A DNA stretch of 64,000 nucleotides from Bibersteinia trehalosi (lineage in GTDB: Bacteria > Pseudomonadota > Gammaproteobacteria > Enterobacterales > Pasteurellaceae), in contig NZ_SMAM01000007.1 in NCBI RefSeq assembly GCF_004346205.1, positions 1 through 64,000 of the forward strand, given 5' to 3'. The notes under the pieces are model-generated. The model had not been told where the DNA came from and made no database searches. It saw only the letters and a program-made list of their open reading frames with translations. Shown in pieces: positions 10,195 to 18,654 of the stretch (positions are counted from its first letter, which is position 1; each line of letters opens with the position of its first letter). The position numbers and the translations under genes are program-made.

Positions 10195-10830
10195 ATGACT
10201 GAGATTAAACTCAATTATCACAAAACACATTTTTTGACATCAGCTCCCGATATTCGCCATTTACCTGAAGATTCAGGGGTAGAAATTGCTTTTGCTGGAC
10301 GTTCTAATGCAGGGAAATCAACCGCATTAAATGCATTAACTAACCAAAAAAGTTTAGCAAGAACATCTAAAACACCAGGGCGTACTCAACTGATTAATCT
10401 GTTTGAAGTTGAACTAAATTGTAAATTGGTCGATTTACCAGGCTATGGTTATGCGGCAGTGCCAGAGCAAATGAAATTGCAGTGGCAGCGAGCCTTAGGT
10501 GAATATCTCCAAAAAAGGGAGTCTCTCCGTGGTGTGGTAATTTTGATGGACATTCGTCACCCCTTAAAAGATCTTGATCAGCAGATGATTGAATGGGCGG
10601 TTGCTTCGGATTTACCCGTATTACTGCTTTTAACCAAAGCAGATAAACTTAGCCAATCTGCACGTAGCAAACAAGTCAAAATGGTACGTGAAGCGATTTT
10701 ACCTTTCCAAGGTGATATTCAAGTAGAAGCATTTTCTGCTCAAAATCGCATCGGAATTGATAAGCTGGCGTGTAAATTAGATGGTTGGTTTGCCGAAATG
10801 TTGCACGCTGTACAAGCGGTTGAAATGTAG
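10195..10830 (+). CDS. engB: Ribosome biogenesis GTPase EngB/YsxC
   Basis: EngB is an essential TrmE-Era-family GTPase acting in assembly of the large ribosomal subunit. With the start at 10195 the protein is 211 residues, as in E. coli YihA (210). G1 is GRSNAGKS at residues 35-42, G2 lies in SKTPGRTQ, G3 is DLPG at 80-83 and G4 is TKAD at 147-150. The open frame continues upstream inside the DUF805 gene. The chosen start fits the family and lies one base after the DUF805 stop. An uptake signal overlaps the last codons and runs into the next gene. Confidence 0.96.
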   Translation: MTEIKLNYHKTHFLTSAPDIRHLPEDSGVEIAFAGRSNAGKSTALNALTNQKSLARTSKTPGRTQLINLFEVELNCKLVDLPGYGYAAVPEQMKLQWQRALGEYLQKRESLRGVVILMDIRHPLKDLDQQMIEWAVASDLPVLLLLTKADKLSQSARSKQVKMVREAILPFQGDIQVEAFSAQNRIGIDKLACKLDGWFAEMLHAVQAVEM

Positions 10831-10844
10831 TGGAATTTTGCAAA

Positions 10845-12062
10845 ATGGCAACGACTCAGAAAATTTGTGTTTATTTAGATTATGCGACGATTCCTTCGCT
10901 TAATTATATTTTACATTTTGCCCAACATTTTGAAGATCAAGAAACCATTCGTTTGTTTGGGCTGAGCCGTTTTCATATTCCTGAAAGTGTGATTCAGCGC
11001 TATCCGAAAGGCGTAGTGCAATTTTACCCAAACCAAGAAAAAGATTTTTCGGCACTGTTATTGGCGCTAAAAAATATTTTGATTGAAGTGAAACAGCAAC
11101 AGCGAAAATGTGAAATTGAGCTGCATTTAAATCTTTTTCATTATCAGCTACTGCTATTACCGTTTTTATCACTTTATCTTGATACGCAAGATTATTGTCA
11201 TTTGACACTAAAATTTTATGATGATGGTTCTGAGGCTATTTCTGCGTTACAAGAGTTAGCATTAGCTCCCGATCTTGCGGCACAAATTCAGTTTGAAAAG
11301 CAGCAATTCGATGAGCTAGTGGTAAAAAAATCATTTAAGCTAAGTTTATTGAGCCGCTATTTTTGGGGAAAATTGTTTGAGTCAGAATATATCTGGTTTA
11401 ATCAAGCTATTTTACAAAAAGCGGAATTACAAATCCTTAAACAAGAAATCTCATCTTCTCGACAAATGGATTTTGCTATTTATCAGCAAATGAGTGATGA
11501 GCAAAAACAGTTGGTGTTAGAAATCCTCAATATTGATTTGAATAAGGTTGCGTATTTAAAGCAATTAATGGAAAACCAACCGAGTTTTCTCTTTCTTGGC
11601 ACAACATTATTTAATATTACGCAAGAGACAAAAACTTGGCTTATGCAAATGCACGTTGATTTAATTCAACAGTATTGCCTACCGTCAGGACAATTTTTTA
11701 ATAATAAAGCTGGCTACCTCTGCTTTTATAAGGGGCATCCGAATGAAAAAGAGATGAATCAAATGATTTTAAGCCAGTTTAAAAATTTGATAGCGTTACC
11801 GGATGACATTCCATTAGAAATTTTATTGCTCTTAGGAGTTATTCCAAGCAAAGTGGGAGGCTTTGCGAGCTCTGCCTTGTTTAATTTTACTCCAGCTCAG
11901 ATTGAGAATATTATCTTTTTTACGCCAAGATACTTTGAAAAAGATAATCGCCTGCATGCAACACAATACCGTTTAATGCAAGGGTTGATTGAGTTAGGTT
12001 ATCTTGATGCAGAAAAAAGTGTCACCCATTTTGAAATAATGCAGTTACTAACAAAGGAATAG
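10845..12062 (+). CDS. GT80 family sialyltransferase (LOS-type)
   Basis: Probable CMP-Neu5Ac-dependent sialyltransferase that caps cell-surface glycan, most likely lipooligosaccharide. The 405-residue protein resembles the GT80 enzymes of Pasteurella multocida (PM0188) and H. ducreyi (Hd0053). It shares a [11 protein letters not shown]-terminal strand, the YDDGS motif with catalytic-type aspartate at residues 125-129, KGHP at 296-299, and GGFASS at 338-343. No signal peptide is visible, so it should be cytoplasmic or membrane-peripheral. A GTG at 10830 overlaps the engB stop and gives five more residues. I prefer the ATG at 10845, which has a GGA upstream and fits the family. No CMP-sialic acid synthetase lies in the window. 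Donor linkage cannot be told from sequence. Confidence 0.88.
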   Translation: MATTQKICVYLDYATIPSLNYILHFAQHFEDQETIRLFGLSRFHIPESVIQRYPKGVVQFYPNQEKDFSALLLALKNILIEVKQQQRKCEIELHLNLFHYQLLLLPFLSLYLDTQDYCHLTLKFYDDGSEAISALQELALAPDLAAQIQFEKQQFDELVVKKSFKLSLLSRYFWGKLFESEYIWFNQAILQKAELQILKQEISSSRQMDFAIYQQMSDEQKQLVLEILNIDLNKVAYLKQLMENQPSFLFLGTTLFNITQETKTWLMQMHVDLIQQYCLPSGQFFNNKAGYLCFYKGHPNEKEMNQMILSQFKNLIALPDDIPLEILLLLGVIPSKVGGFASSALFNFTPAQIENIIFFTPRYFEKDNRLHATQYRLMQGLIELGYLDAEKSVTHFEIMQLLTKE

Positions 12063-12066
12063 ACGT

Positions 12067-12486
12067 ATGTACGATGTAAACCAATTGAACCAAACAACGG
12101 ATGAAATTATTTCATCTTTACTTGCTGATGGCTCAGATCCTGATGCCCTTTATATTATTGAGCACCATGTTGCTCACCATGATTTTGATAAGTTAGAGAA
12201 GCTGGTAGTAGATGCTTTCAAACTTGGCTATGAAATTTCAGAAGCCGAAGAGGTGGAAGAAGAAAACGGTGATGTGCTGTTTGTGTGCGACATTGTCAGC
12301 GAAATTAAGCTAGATGCAGCTTTAATTGCTGCCCAGCAAAAAGAGCTACTGCCGTTAATTGAGAAGCATGCCGCGATTTACGAAGGCTGGGGAACTTATT
12401 TTGAAGATCCAAACAGCGATGAAGATGAATACGGCAATGACGGTGAGTTTTTTGATGACGAAGAGTTTGATGAAGACGAACGCTAG
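12067..12486 (+). CDS. rraB: Regulator of ribonuclease E activity B
   Basis: RraB binds RNase E and modulates mRNA decay. The 139-residue protein has the family features: [13 protein letters not shown] near residue 26, [13 protein letters not shown] in the middle, [10 protein letters not shown] near residue 108, and a strongly acidic C-terminal tail rich in Asp and Glu. It begins 4 bases after the sialyltransferase stop, so the two may be co-transcribed, although no functional link is known. A GC-rich perfect hairpin follows. Confidence 0.95.
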   Translation: MYDVNQLNQTTDEIISSLLADGSDPDALYIIEHHVAHHDFDKLEKLVVDAFKLGYEISEAEEVEEENGDVLFVCDIVSEIKLDAALIAAQQKELLPLIEKHAAIYEGWGTYFEDPNSDEDEYGNDGEFFDDEEFDEDER

Positions 12487-12490
12487 GCAT

Positions 12491-12514
12491 AACAAGGGGC
12501 TTAAGCCCCTTGTT
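12491..12514. terminator. Hairpin between rraB and tusA
   Basis: A perfectly palindromic 24-mer with 10-bp arms (12491-12500 and 12505-12514) around TTAA lies between the convergent rraB and tusA stops. T runs are short on both sides. It likely serves as a bidirectional terminator. Confidence 0.7.
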
Positions 12515-12519
12515 GCGTT

Positions 12520-12759
12520 TTATAATCCTTTTTTTACCCAATAGCGGTAAGGCGTTTGTGTCGTTTCACTTTTGAGTAATTGATGATCCATAAACTGACA
12601 AAAGCTTGGAATATCTCGCGTGGTGGCAGGATCATCAGCAATAATCAATAACACCTCCCCATCATTCATATGACGAATGGTTTTACGGGTCAGCATAACA
12701 GGTTCTGGGCAACGTAGCCCTAGAGTATCTAAAGTTTGATTTATGGTTAATTTAGTCAT
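12520..12759 (-). CDS. tusA: Sulfurtransferase TusA
   Basis: TusA accepts sulfane sulfur from IscS and passes it to TusBCD-E for 2-thiolation of tRNA wobble uridine. The 79-residue length is typical. The active cysteine is Cys17 in the RCPEP motif of the SirA/TusA family. It converges with rraB and is divergent from pepQ with only 9 bp between the two start codons, so each promoter must lie inside the neighbouring gene or be shared upstream. Confidence 0.95.
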   Translation of the reverse strand: MTKLTINQTLDTLGLRCPEPVMLTRKTIRHMNDGEVLLIIADDPATTRDIPSFCQFMDHQLLKSETTQTPYRYWVKKGL

Positions 12760-12768
12760 TTTATTTCT

Positions 12769-14070
12769 ATGAAACAGTTATTTGCACAGCATATTTTACG
12801 CATTCAAGGCATTGTTCAATCTGCCTTAGAATTAGCTCGTTTAGATGGATTATGGATTTATGCAGGACAGCCTAAATTACATTTTTTAGATGATCAAAGC
12901 GCACCATTTAAAATAAATCCACATTTTAATTGGATTTTTCCTGATCCTACAGCCGAACAGAGCTGGCTCTATTTAGATGGTAAAAATAAACCCAAAGTCT
13001 ATTTTTATGCGCCACAGGATTATTGGCACGTGAGCCCTAATCCACCCATTGATAGTTTTTTTGCTGATGAATTTGAGTGGCATATCCTTAAACAAGCGGA
13101 TGAAATGCCCCAATTTTTTGCAAATTTGCCATTCTATGCCTTTATTGGCGAGCAAGAGACAATGGCTTATGAGCTGGGATTTACGCAGGTTAATCCAAAA
13201 AAGGTGCTAAATGTACTCCATTTTGAACGTTCGATCAAAAGTGAATTTGAAATTGCCTGTATTCGACAGGCACAAAAAACCGCATTGCATGGACATCAAG
13301 TGGCAAAAGAAGCCTTTTTTGAAGGGAAAAGTGAGTACGAAATTAATCTTGCTTACTTACAGGCAACAGGGCAATCAGATACTAATGTGCCTTATGCGAA
13401 TATTGTTGCAATTAATCAAAATAGTGCCATTTTGCACTATACCCACTTAGATAAAACCTGCCCACAAAATCGACATAGTTTCTTATTAGATGCGGGTTCG
13501 ACTTATCTTGGTTATGCTTCTGATATTACAAGAACTTATGCTGCTGAGCAGCATAGTGAGTTTGCAGAACTCGTTACTAAAATAGATCAATTTAAGTTAG
13601 CCACCATAGCCAATTTGCAAATTGGGGTAAATTATTTAAGTTACCATACCCAAATGCACCAATGGATTTCTCAGCTACTCTATGAACACGATTTGGTAAA
13701 ACTGCCCGCTGAACAAATTTTTGAAGAGGGGATTTCACGCACCTTTTTCCCACACGGTTTAGGGCATCAGCTTGGGTTACAAGTACATGATGTCGCAGGC
13801 TTTCAACAAAACGCTCGAGGTACGCATAAAGCACCACCTACGATTTACCCAAGTTTACGTTGTACTCGAGAGCTCGCTGAAGGAATGGTCTTGACGATTG
13901 AGCCTGGCTTTTACTTGATTGATATGTTGCTAAATTCTTGGCAAAACACACCGCTTGCACGTTTCTTTGATTGGCAGAAAATCGCATATCTCAAGCAATT
14001 TGGTGGAATTCGTTCAGAAGATAATGTGGTAATGCGATCTCATGGAGCAGAGAATTTAACGCTAGATTAA
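12769..14070 (+). CDS. pepQ: Xaa-Pro dipeptidase
   Basis: PepQ hydrolyses dipeptides with a C-terminal proline. It is a manganese-dependent M24B pita-bread peptidase. The 433-residue protein carries the metal-site segments of the family: [18 protein letters not shown] (two aspartates), [14 protein letters not shown] (histidine), TIEPGFYLI (glutamate) and [10 protein letters not shown] (glutamate). The N terminus aligns with E. coli PepQ (443 aa), supporting the ATG at 12769. However, the 9 bases before it contain no Shine-Dalgarno sequence. A hairpin with a T run ends the gene. Confidence 0.95.
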   Translation: MKQLFAQHILRIQGIVQSALELARLDGLWIYAGQPKLHFLDDQSAPFKINPHFNWIFPDPTAEQSWLYLDGKNKPKVYFYAPQDYWHVSPNPPIDSFFADEFEWHILKQADEMPQFFANLPFYAFIGEQETMAYELGFTQVNPKKVLNVLHFERSIKSEFEIACIRQAQKTALHGHQVAKEAFFEGKSEYEINLAYLQATGQSDTNVPYANIVAINQNSAILHYTHLDKTCPQNRHSFLLDAGSTYLGYASDITRTYAAEQHSEFAELVTKIDQFKLATIANLQIGVNYLSYHTQMHQWISQLLYEHDLVKLPAEQIFEEGISRTFFPHGLGHQLGLQVHDVAGFQQNARGTHKAPPTIYPSLRCTRELAEGMVLTIEPGFYLIDMLLNSWQNTPLARFFDWQKIAYLKQFGGIRSEDNVVMRSHGAENLTLD

Positions 14071-14088
14071 ATAATTATTGAAATAAAA

Positions 14089-14102
14089 TGCATAATTATG
14101 CA
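14089..14102 (+). promoter_or_regulatory. Candidate ArgR operator (ARG box) before argH
   Basis: TGCATAATTATGCA is a perfect 14-bp palindrome differing from the ARG-box core TGAATNNNNATTCA by one base per arm. It sits in the spacer of a possible promoter (TTGAAA at 14078-14083, then an AT-rich -10 near 14101-14107), 63 bp before argH. Position and gene fit arginine-dependent repression. The identity is inferred from the motif only. Confidence 0.5.
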
Positions 14103-14120
14103 ATAATCGCACGTATAACA

Positions 14121-14145
14121 AGCGGTGCAAACCGCTCATTTTTTT
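14121..14145 (+). terminator. pepQ terminator built on an uptake signal
   Basis: A 6-bp stem AGCGGT/ACCGCT (14121-14126 and 14131-14136) with loop GCAA is followed by CA and a 7-T run. The left arm is part of an uptake signal. It lies downstream of the candidate argH promoter, so readthrough or attenuation of argH is possible. Confidence 0.55.
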
Positions 14146-14164
14146 ACAAATAAAGGAATTTATT

Positions 14165-15541
14165 ATGGCACTTTGGGGTGGTCGCTTTACACAAGCGGCA
14201 GATCAACAATTCAAATACTTTAACGATTCTCTACGTTTTGACTACCGTCTTGCCCTGCAAGATATTGATGGCTCAATCGGTTGGGCAAAAGCAATTCATT
14301 CGGTTGGGATCATTAGCGCGGACGAATTAGTGCAATTAATTGAAGCTCTCAAGCAATTGCGTGCAGAAGTCTATCCAAATTTAGCGATTGTACTGCAAGA
14401 AGATGCAGAAGATATTCATAGCTGGGTGGAACAGCAGCTGATTAAACGTGTGGGTGATTTAGGTAAAAAACTGCACACAGGGCGTAGCCGTAATGACCAA
14501 GTGGCGGTGGATATGAAATTGTGGTGTAAAGCACAAGTACTTTCATTGCAAGAATCTATCCGAAATTTACAAGCGAAATTGGTGGAAACTGCCGAAAATA
14601 ATCAGCTCTCAATCATGCCGGGTTACACTCACTTACAGCGTGCACAGCCGATCACTTTTGCTCACTGGTGTATGGCATATTATGAAATGCTTGAACGTGA
14701 TCATAGCCGTTTAACAGATGCTTATCGCCGTATGAATACTTGTCCATTAGGTTCTGGGGCATTAGCGGGTACAGCCTACGCGATTGATCGTGATAAATTG
14801 GCACAAGATCTCGGTTTTGAAACAGCTACCCGTAATAGCTTAGATAGTGTATCTGACCGCGACCACGTGTTAGAGCTACTTTCTGCGGCAAGTATCAGTA
14901 TGATGCACCTTTCTCGTTTTGCTGAAGATTTAATCATCTTTAACAGTGGCGAATGCCATTTTGTGGAGCTTTCAGATCGTGTTACCTCAGGTTCTTCTTT
15001 AATGCCACAGAAGAAAAACCCAGATGCGTGTGAACTTGTGCGTGGTAAAACAGGGCGAGTATTTGGAGCGTTAAATGGTTTATTGGCAACACTGAAAGGC
15101 TTACCGCTTGCCTATAACAAAGATATGCAAGAAGACAAAGAAGGCATTTTCGATGCGATTGAAACGTGGCAAGCGTGCGTAAATATCTCAGCATTAGTGC
15201 TTGAAGATATTAAAGTAGATGTAGAAAGCACCACTGAAGCAGCAAAACAAGGCTACGCAAACGCAACCGAATTAGCCGATTACTTGGTTGCCAAAGGCAT
15301 TCCATTCCGTGAAGCTCACCACATCGTAGGCGAATCGGTGGTGTATGCGATTAGCCAAAATAAAGCGTTAGAAGAGCTATCTATTGCCGAGTTTAATCAA
15401 TTCCACAGTGTGATTGGTGATGATGTTTATCCAATTCTTTCGTTGGAATCTTGTTTGGCGAAACGTTGTGCCAAAGGTGGCGTAAGCTTAGAACGTGTTG
15501 CGGAGGCAATTGCTGCTGCAAAAGCTGCTTTGCAGATGTAA
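14165..15541 (+). CDS. argH: Argininosuccinate lyase
   Basis: ArgH cleaves argininosuccinate to arginine and fumarate, the last step of arginine biosynthesis. The 458-residue length is normal. The superfamily signature [11 protein letters not shown] is at residues 276-286 and includes the catalytic serine loop. HTGRSRNDQ near residue 106 and TAYAIDRD near 203 are further active-site segments. AGGA precedes the ATG. The gene stands alone. No other arg gene is in the window. Confidence 0.97.
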   Translation: MALWGGRFTQAADQQFKYFNDSLRFDYRLALQDIDGSIGWAKAIHSVGIISADELVQLIEALKQLRAEVYPNLAIVLQEDAEDIHSWVEQQLIKRVGDLGKKLHTGRSRNDQVAVDMKLWCKAQVLSLQESIRNLQAKLVETAENNQLSIMPGYTHLQRAQPITFAHWCMAYYEMLERDHSRLTDAYRRMNTCPLGSGALAGTAYAIDRDKLAQDLGFETATRNSLDSVSDRDHVLELLSAASISMMHLSRFAEDLIIFNSGECHFVELSDRVTSGSSLMPQKKNPDACELVRGKTGRVFGALNGLLATLKGLPLAYNKDMQEDKEGIFDAIETWQACVNISALVLEDIKVDVESTTEAAKQGYANATELADYLVAKGIPFREAHHIVGESVVYAISQNKALEELSIAEFNQFHSVIGDDVYPILSLESCLAKRCAKGGVSLERVAEAIAAAKAALQM

Positions 15542-15571
15542 GTAAGCGGAGCATTTTTGACAAAATTTTGC

Positions 15572-15605
15572 AAATCCACACTATTTAAATGGTGTGGATT
15601 TTTTA
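15572..15605 (+). terminator. argH terminator
   Basis: Arms of 10 bp (15572-15581 and 15592-15601) are followed by a run of T, 31 bases after the argH stop. The 10-base loop contains ATTTAAAT. Confidence 0.85.
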
Positions 15606-15700
15606 TGAATTTGTTTCATGATTTGCATAAAATTCTTTCATTATGTTTCCCCATTCTGTGTCAATAGAATATAAAAATTGTGATTACCTAAGGGCTCTTT

Positions 15701-17665
15701 ATGAAAAAAAATCTGATTACAACGACAATTTTATTGTCATTATCTGGCACTGTTTTTGCCAATGAACAAACTCAGCAAGTGGTTCTACTCGATGAGGTTA
15801 AGGTTTACTCAGCTTATGCTGCGCCTGTAAACCAAGATAAAACCGCTTCATCAGTAACAGTTTTAACTGAAAAAGATTTTAAGCAGCGTAATGCGACTTA
15901 TGTTTCTGATGTGCTAAAAACTGTACCGGGTGTCGCGATTGTTGCAAGCGGGGGACGTGGTACACTAACCAATATGTTCTTGCGTGGTGCTGATGCAAAT
16001 CATACTGCGGTTATCATTGATGGAGTTAAAGTCAATCCTGTCAATGGTAATGGCTATGATTTTGGCGGATTAAGCCTAAGCAATGTTGAGCGCATTGAAG
16101 TATTGCGTGGTGAGCAATCTGCACTTTGGGGCTCTGATGCGATGGGCGGCGTGATCTATATCACGACGAAAAGCGGCTTGTATCAAGATAAAGCGTTTAA
16201 CATTGATTTTGACTTTGGCGGTGGCACAAATAAAACCTCTGATGGCTCTGTAACTATTTCAGGTCATGACAATGGTTTCTATTATGCGTTACACGGCAGT
16301 AGCCATCATACCCGCTCTATTTCCGCTCAAAGCCGTGATACATTCCGTTATACCGCTGTTGATGGTACGGAATTTACAACAGGCGGGGCGATAGAAAAAG
16401 ATAAATTCCACAGCGATAAAGCCTCATTAAAAGTAGGTTATGATGATGGTCATAAGGGTGTTGAACTTCTTGCTTCTCATTCAACCCAAACTGCTGCTTA
16501 TGACGGTAGTATTGCCACTGAAACCAATTTCAATGACCGTACTCGTAGCCGTGAAACATTATTTCGTTTAGGCGGTTATGTTGGTAGCGATCACGAATTA
16601 TTCAAACATTCTGCTGCCATTAGCCATGTTAAAACAGATAGTGATACATTTGAGTATAGTTATGGCAGTGTAGGATTAAGTACTGTTGATGCAAAAAAAC
16701 TCAATGCCAATTATCAACTAGATGTGAACTTTGACCGTGAAGGCCCTGTAATACAGGCGGTGAGTTTATTGGCCGATTATCAAAAAACACATTATGATGC
16801 GGTTTCAAGTTGGGCAACCTTTGAAAATAAACAGCTTTCTGAGAAAAGTGTGGCGGCGGAATATCGTTATTTCCACGAGAATGATCACAGTTTAAGTGTG
16901 AGTGGCCGTTATACTGACAGCTCACAATTTGATAATTCTTTTACAGGTAGAATTTCAGCAGGAATCCGTTTAGCGCAAAATTTCCGTTTACACGGTAGCT
17001 ACGGTAAAGCAATTCAAAATCCAGCCACCACAGAATTTTATGGTTGGAGCGGTTCATTTGTAGGCAACCCAAACCTTAAACCAGAGAAAAGTCGTGGTGG
17101 CGATGTAGGCTTGTTAATTGAAAGCACCAATAAACATCATAGCTTAGACTTAACCTATTTTGCACGTAATGTAACCGATTATATCGGTAGTGAATGTTTA
17201 GCAACAATAACCTCTGCTTGGGGAACAAGCTGCACCACTTACCGTTCAATCAATAACGATGGCACCACAAAAATCAAAGGCGCTGAAATCGCCTACAACG
17301 GTAGATTTACCGATAGCCTCACAGGTTTTGCCAACTACACCTATACTCGTGCGAAAAATAACTTAGGTGTAGAACTCTATCGCCGCCCAAAACACCAAGC
17401 AAACGCTGGTATCCATTTCCAAGTAACGGATAAATTCGGTACTCAAGCAGGTTTAAGTTATGTAGGTAAACGTATTGATAACTATCCATACCTCACAAAA
17501 ATGCCATCATACACGTTAGTGAATTTAGGTGCTGACTATCAGCTAAATGCCAACTTAAATGCTTATGTGAACCTAAATAATGTCGCAAATAAAAAATACG
17601 AAAATATCTTAGGCTACGGACAATATGGACGTACTGTTTATGTTGGGTTGAAAGGAAGCTTCTAA
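15701..17665 (+). CDS. TonB-dependent outer-membrane receptor, BtuB-like
   Basis: A 654-residue outer-membrane receptor with an N-terminal signal peptide (cleavage after about residue 20, VFA-NEQ). A TonB-box-like segment follows near DEVKVYS. The plug domain has the LRGEQSALWGSDAMGGVIYI signature, and the beta-barrel ends in GLKGSF with a terminal Phe. The plug resembles vitamin B12 receptor BtuB more than siderophore receptors. The gene about 1 kb downstream encodes a BtuF/TroA-type binding protein, in keeping with corrinoid uptake, but the substrate is unproven. AGGG precedes the ATG. The stop codon is the first TAA of the REP-like repeat block that follows. Confidence 0.85.
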   Translation: MKKNLITTTILLSLSGTVFANEQTQQVVLLDEVKVYSAYAAPVNQDKTASSVTVLTEKDFKQRNATYVSDVLKTVPGVAIVASGGRGTLTNMFLRGADANHTAVIIDGVKVNPVNGNGYDFGGLSLSNVERIEVLRGEQSALWGSDAMGGVIYITTKSGLYQDKAFNIDFDFGGGTNKTSDGSVTISGHDNGFYYALHGSSHHTRSISAQSRDTFRYTAVDGTEFTTGGAIEKDKFHSDKASLKVGYDDGHKGVELLASHSTQTAAYDGSIATETNFNDRTRSRETLFRLGGYVGSDHELFKHSAAISHVKTDSDTFEYSYGSVGLSTVDAKKLNANYQLDVNFDREGPVIQAVSLLADYQKTHYDAVSSWATFENKQLSEKSVAAEYRYFHENDHSLSVSGRYTDSSQFDNSFTGRISAGIRLAQNFRLHGSYGKAIQNPATTEFYGWSGSFVGNPNLKPEKSRGGDVGLLIESTNKHHSLDLTYFARNVTDYIGSECLATITSAWGTSCTTYRSINNDGTTKIKGAEIAYNGRFTDSLTGFANYTYTRAKNNLGVELYRRPKHQANAGIHFQVTDKFGTQAGLSYVGKRIDNYPYLTKMPSYTLVNLGADYQLNANLNAYVNLNNVANKKYENILGYGQYGRTVYVGLKGSF

Positions 17666-17683
17666 CCGATAGCTGTAATCGTG

Positions 17684-17714
17684 CCGACAATGACTAAGCT
17701 GAAGTCGTTGTCGG
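17684..17714 (+). repeat. Degenerate REP-like hairpin at the receptor 3' end
   Basis: Inverted arms CCGACAATGACT and AGTCGTTGTCGG (17684-17695 and 17703-17714, one mismatch, 7-base loop). The outer CCGACA/TGTCGG bases are those of the larger units that follow, and the segment from the stop codon on starts with TAACCGAT as they do. It may act as a 3' stabiliser or terminator for the receptor transcript. Confidence 0.6.
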
Positions 17715-17722
17715 TATAAAAG

Positions 17723-17842
17723 TACCGACAGCGGTAAACCACAATCGGTTACCATCATTCAGGGGCGTTGCCCCTGTGATGTAACTCAGGCGGTAGCACC
17801 GCCGAATTTTAGTAACCGATTACGCCGAAGGCGTTGTTGGTA
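17723..17842. repeat. REP-like palindromic unit 1 (120 bp)
   Basis: A 120-bp unit whose first and last 31 bases are imperfect inverted complements (TACCGACA... to ...TGTCGGTA). Each arm contains its own small hairpin. Between them lie two further hairpins (GGGGCGTTGCCCC, GGCGGTAGCACCGCC) separated by TGATGTAACTCA. It is repeated almost exactly 126 bp later. Confidence 0.9.
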
Positions 17843-17848
17843 TAAAAG

Positions 17849-17968
17849 TACCGACAGCGGTAAACCGCAATCGGTTACCATGATTCAGGGGCGTTGCCCC
17901 TGTGATGTAACTCAGGCGGTAGCACCGCCGAATTTTAGTAACCGATTACGCCGAAGGCGTTGTCGGTA
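17849..17968. repeat. REP-like palindromic unit 2 (120 bp)
   Basis: The same 120-bp unit as unit 1 with only a handful of differences, including ACCGC for ACCAC and TTGTCGG for TTGTTGG. It is separated from unit 1 by a 6-base spacer. The very high identity of the two copies suggests recent duplication. Confidence 0.9.
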
Positions 17969-18040
17969 TAAGCAAGTTTTGTGATCTTGATCCCAAAATA
18001 AAATGACCAATATCGTTTTTCTTTTCGTTCTTCTATAAAG

Positions 18041-18640
18041 TACCGACAGCGGTAAACCGCAATCGGTTACCATAATTCAGGGGCGTTGCCTCTTTATTGT
18101 ATATAGAGAAAAAGCGAGATGAGTTACATCAACCTAATTTATCATATTGTATTTAGAACTAAATACAGTACTTGGGCAATCAATGTTGAAAATGAGAAAT
18201 TACTCTATCAGTATATTTGGGGATACATAAAACAACGAAATTGTAAGCTATATCAAATCAATGGTATGCCTGACCATATTCATTTGCTCGTTGGTCTACA
18301 CTCTACAATTTCTATCGCTGATTTCATACAACAGCTAAAAAATGCAACACACCTTTTTATGGAACGCAATAAAGCGTATTTTCCTGATTTTTATGCTTGG
18401 GCAAAAGGTTATTGTGCATTAACTTATGCTGAAAAAGATAAAGATATGATCAGTCGTTACATAAAAAATCAAAAACAACATCACCAATTTCAATCATTTG
18501 AAGATGAAATGAAATTTTTATTGAAAGACAGTGGTATAACGATAGATAATAATTTTTTTGATCGAAATATATGATTTATATCAGCGATATAAGACACCGC
18601 CGAATTTAGATAACCGATTATGCCGAAGGCGTTGTCGGTA
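18041..18640 (+). mobile_element. RAYT-carrying element with REP-like ends
   Basis: The left part (18041 to about 18092) matches the left half of units 1 and 2. The right part (18594-18640) matches their right end, including the terminal TGTCGGTA. A Y1 transposase gene (18119-18574) fills the interior. The 600-bp element therefore looks like the autonomous parent of the two 120-bp units. Its right end is 15 bases from the next start codon. No target-site duplication is visible, as expected for this transposase class. Confidence 0.75.
18119..18574 (+). CDS. REP-associated Y1 transposase (RAYT, COG1943 type)
   Basis: A 151-residue single-strand DNA transposase of the IS200/RAYT superfamily. 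The HUH motif is HIH at residues 53-55 (PDHIHLLV), and the catalytic tyrosine is most likely Tyr114 in the helix RYIKNQKQHH. The frame is intact and of full family length, so the protein could be active. The start ATG is weakly supported by AAGCGAG upstream. It sits between two half-copies of the REP-like unit, the arrangement expected if it recognises and mobilises those palindromes. Confidence 0.85.
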   Translation: MSYINLIYHIVFRTKYSTWAINVENEKLLYQYIWGYIKQRNCKLYQINGMPDHIHLLVGLHSTISIADFIQQLKNATHLFMERNKAYFPDFYAWAKGYCALTYAEKDKDMISRYIKNQKQHHQFQSFEDEMKFLLKDSGITIDNNFFDRNI

Positions 18641-18654
18641 ATATAATAAAAGCA

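Noticed and set aside
10830-12062. GTG start at 10830 for the sialyltransferase, overlapping the engB stop
   Set aside because: Possible through translational coupling, but there is no ribosome binding site and the extra five residues are not seen in the family. The ATG at 10845 is preferred.
15542-15700. Cobalamin riboswitch upstream of the BtuB-like receptor
   Set aside because: The leader is only about 95 bases after the argH terminator and lacks a B12-box-like conserved core.
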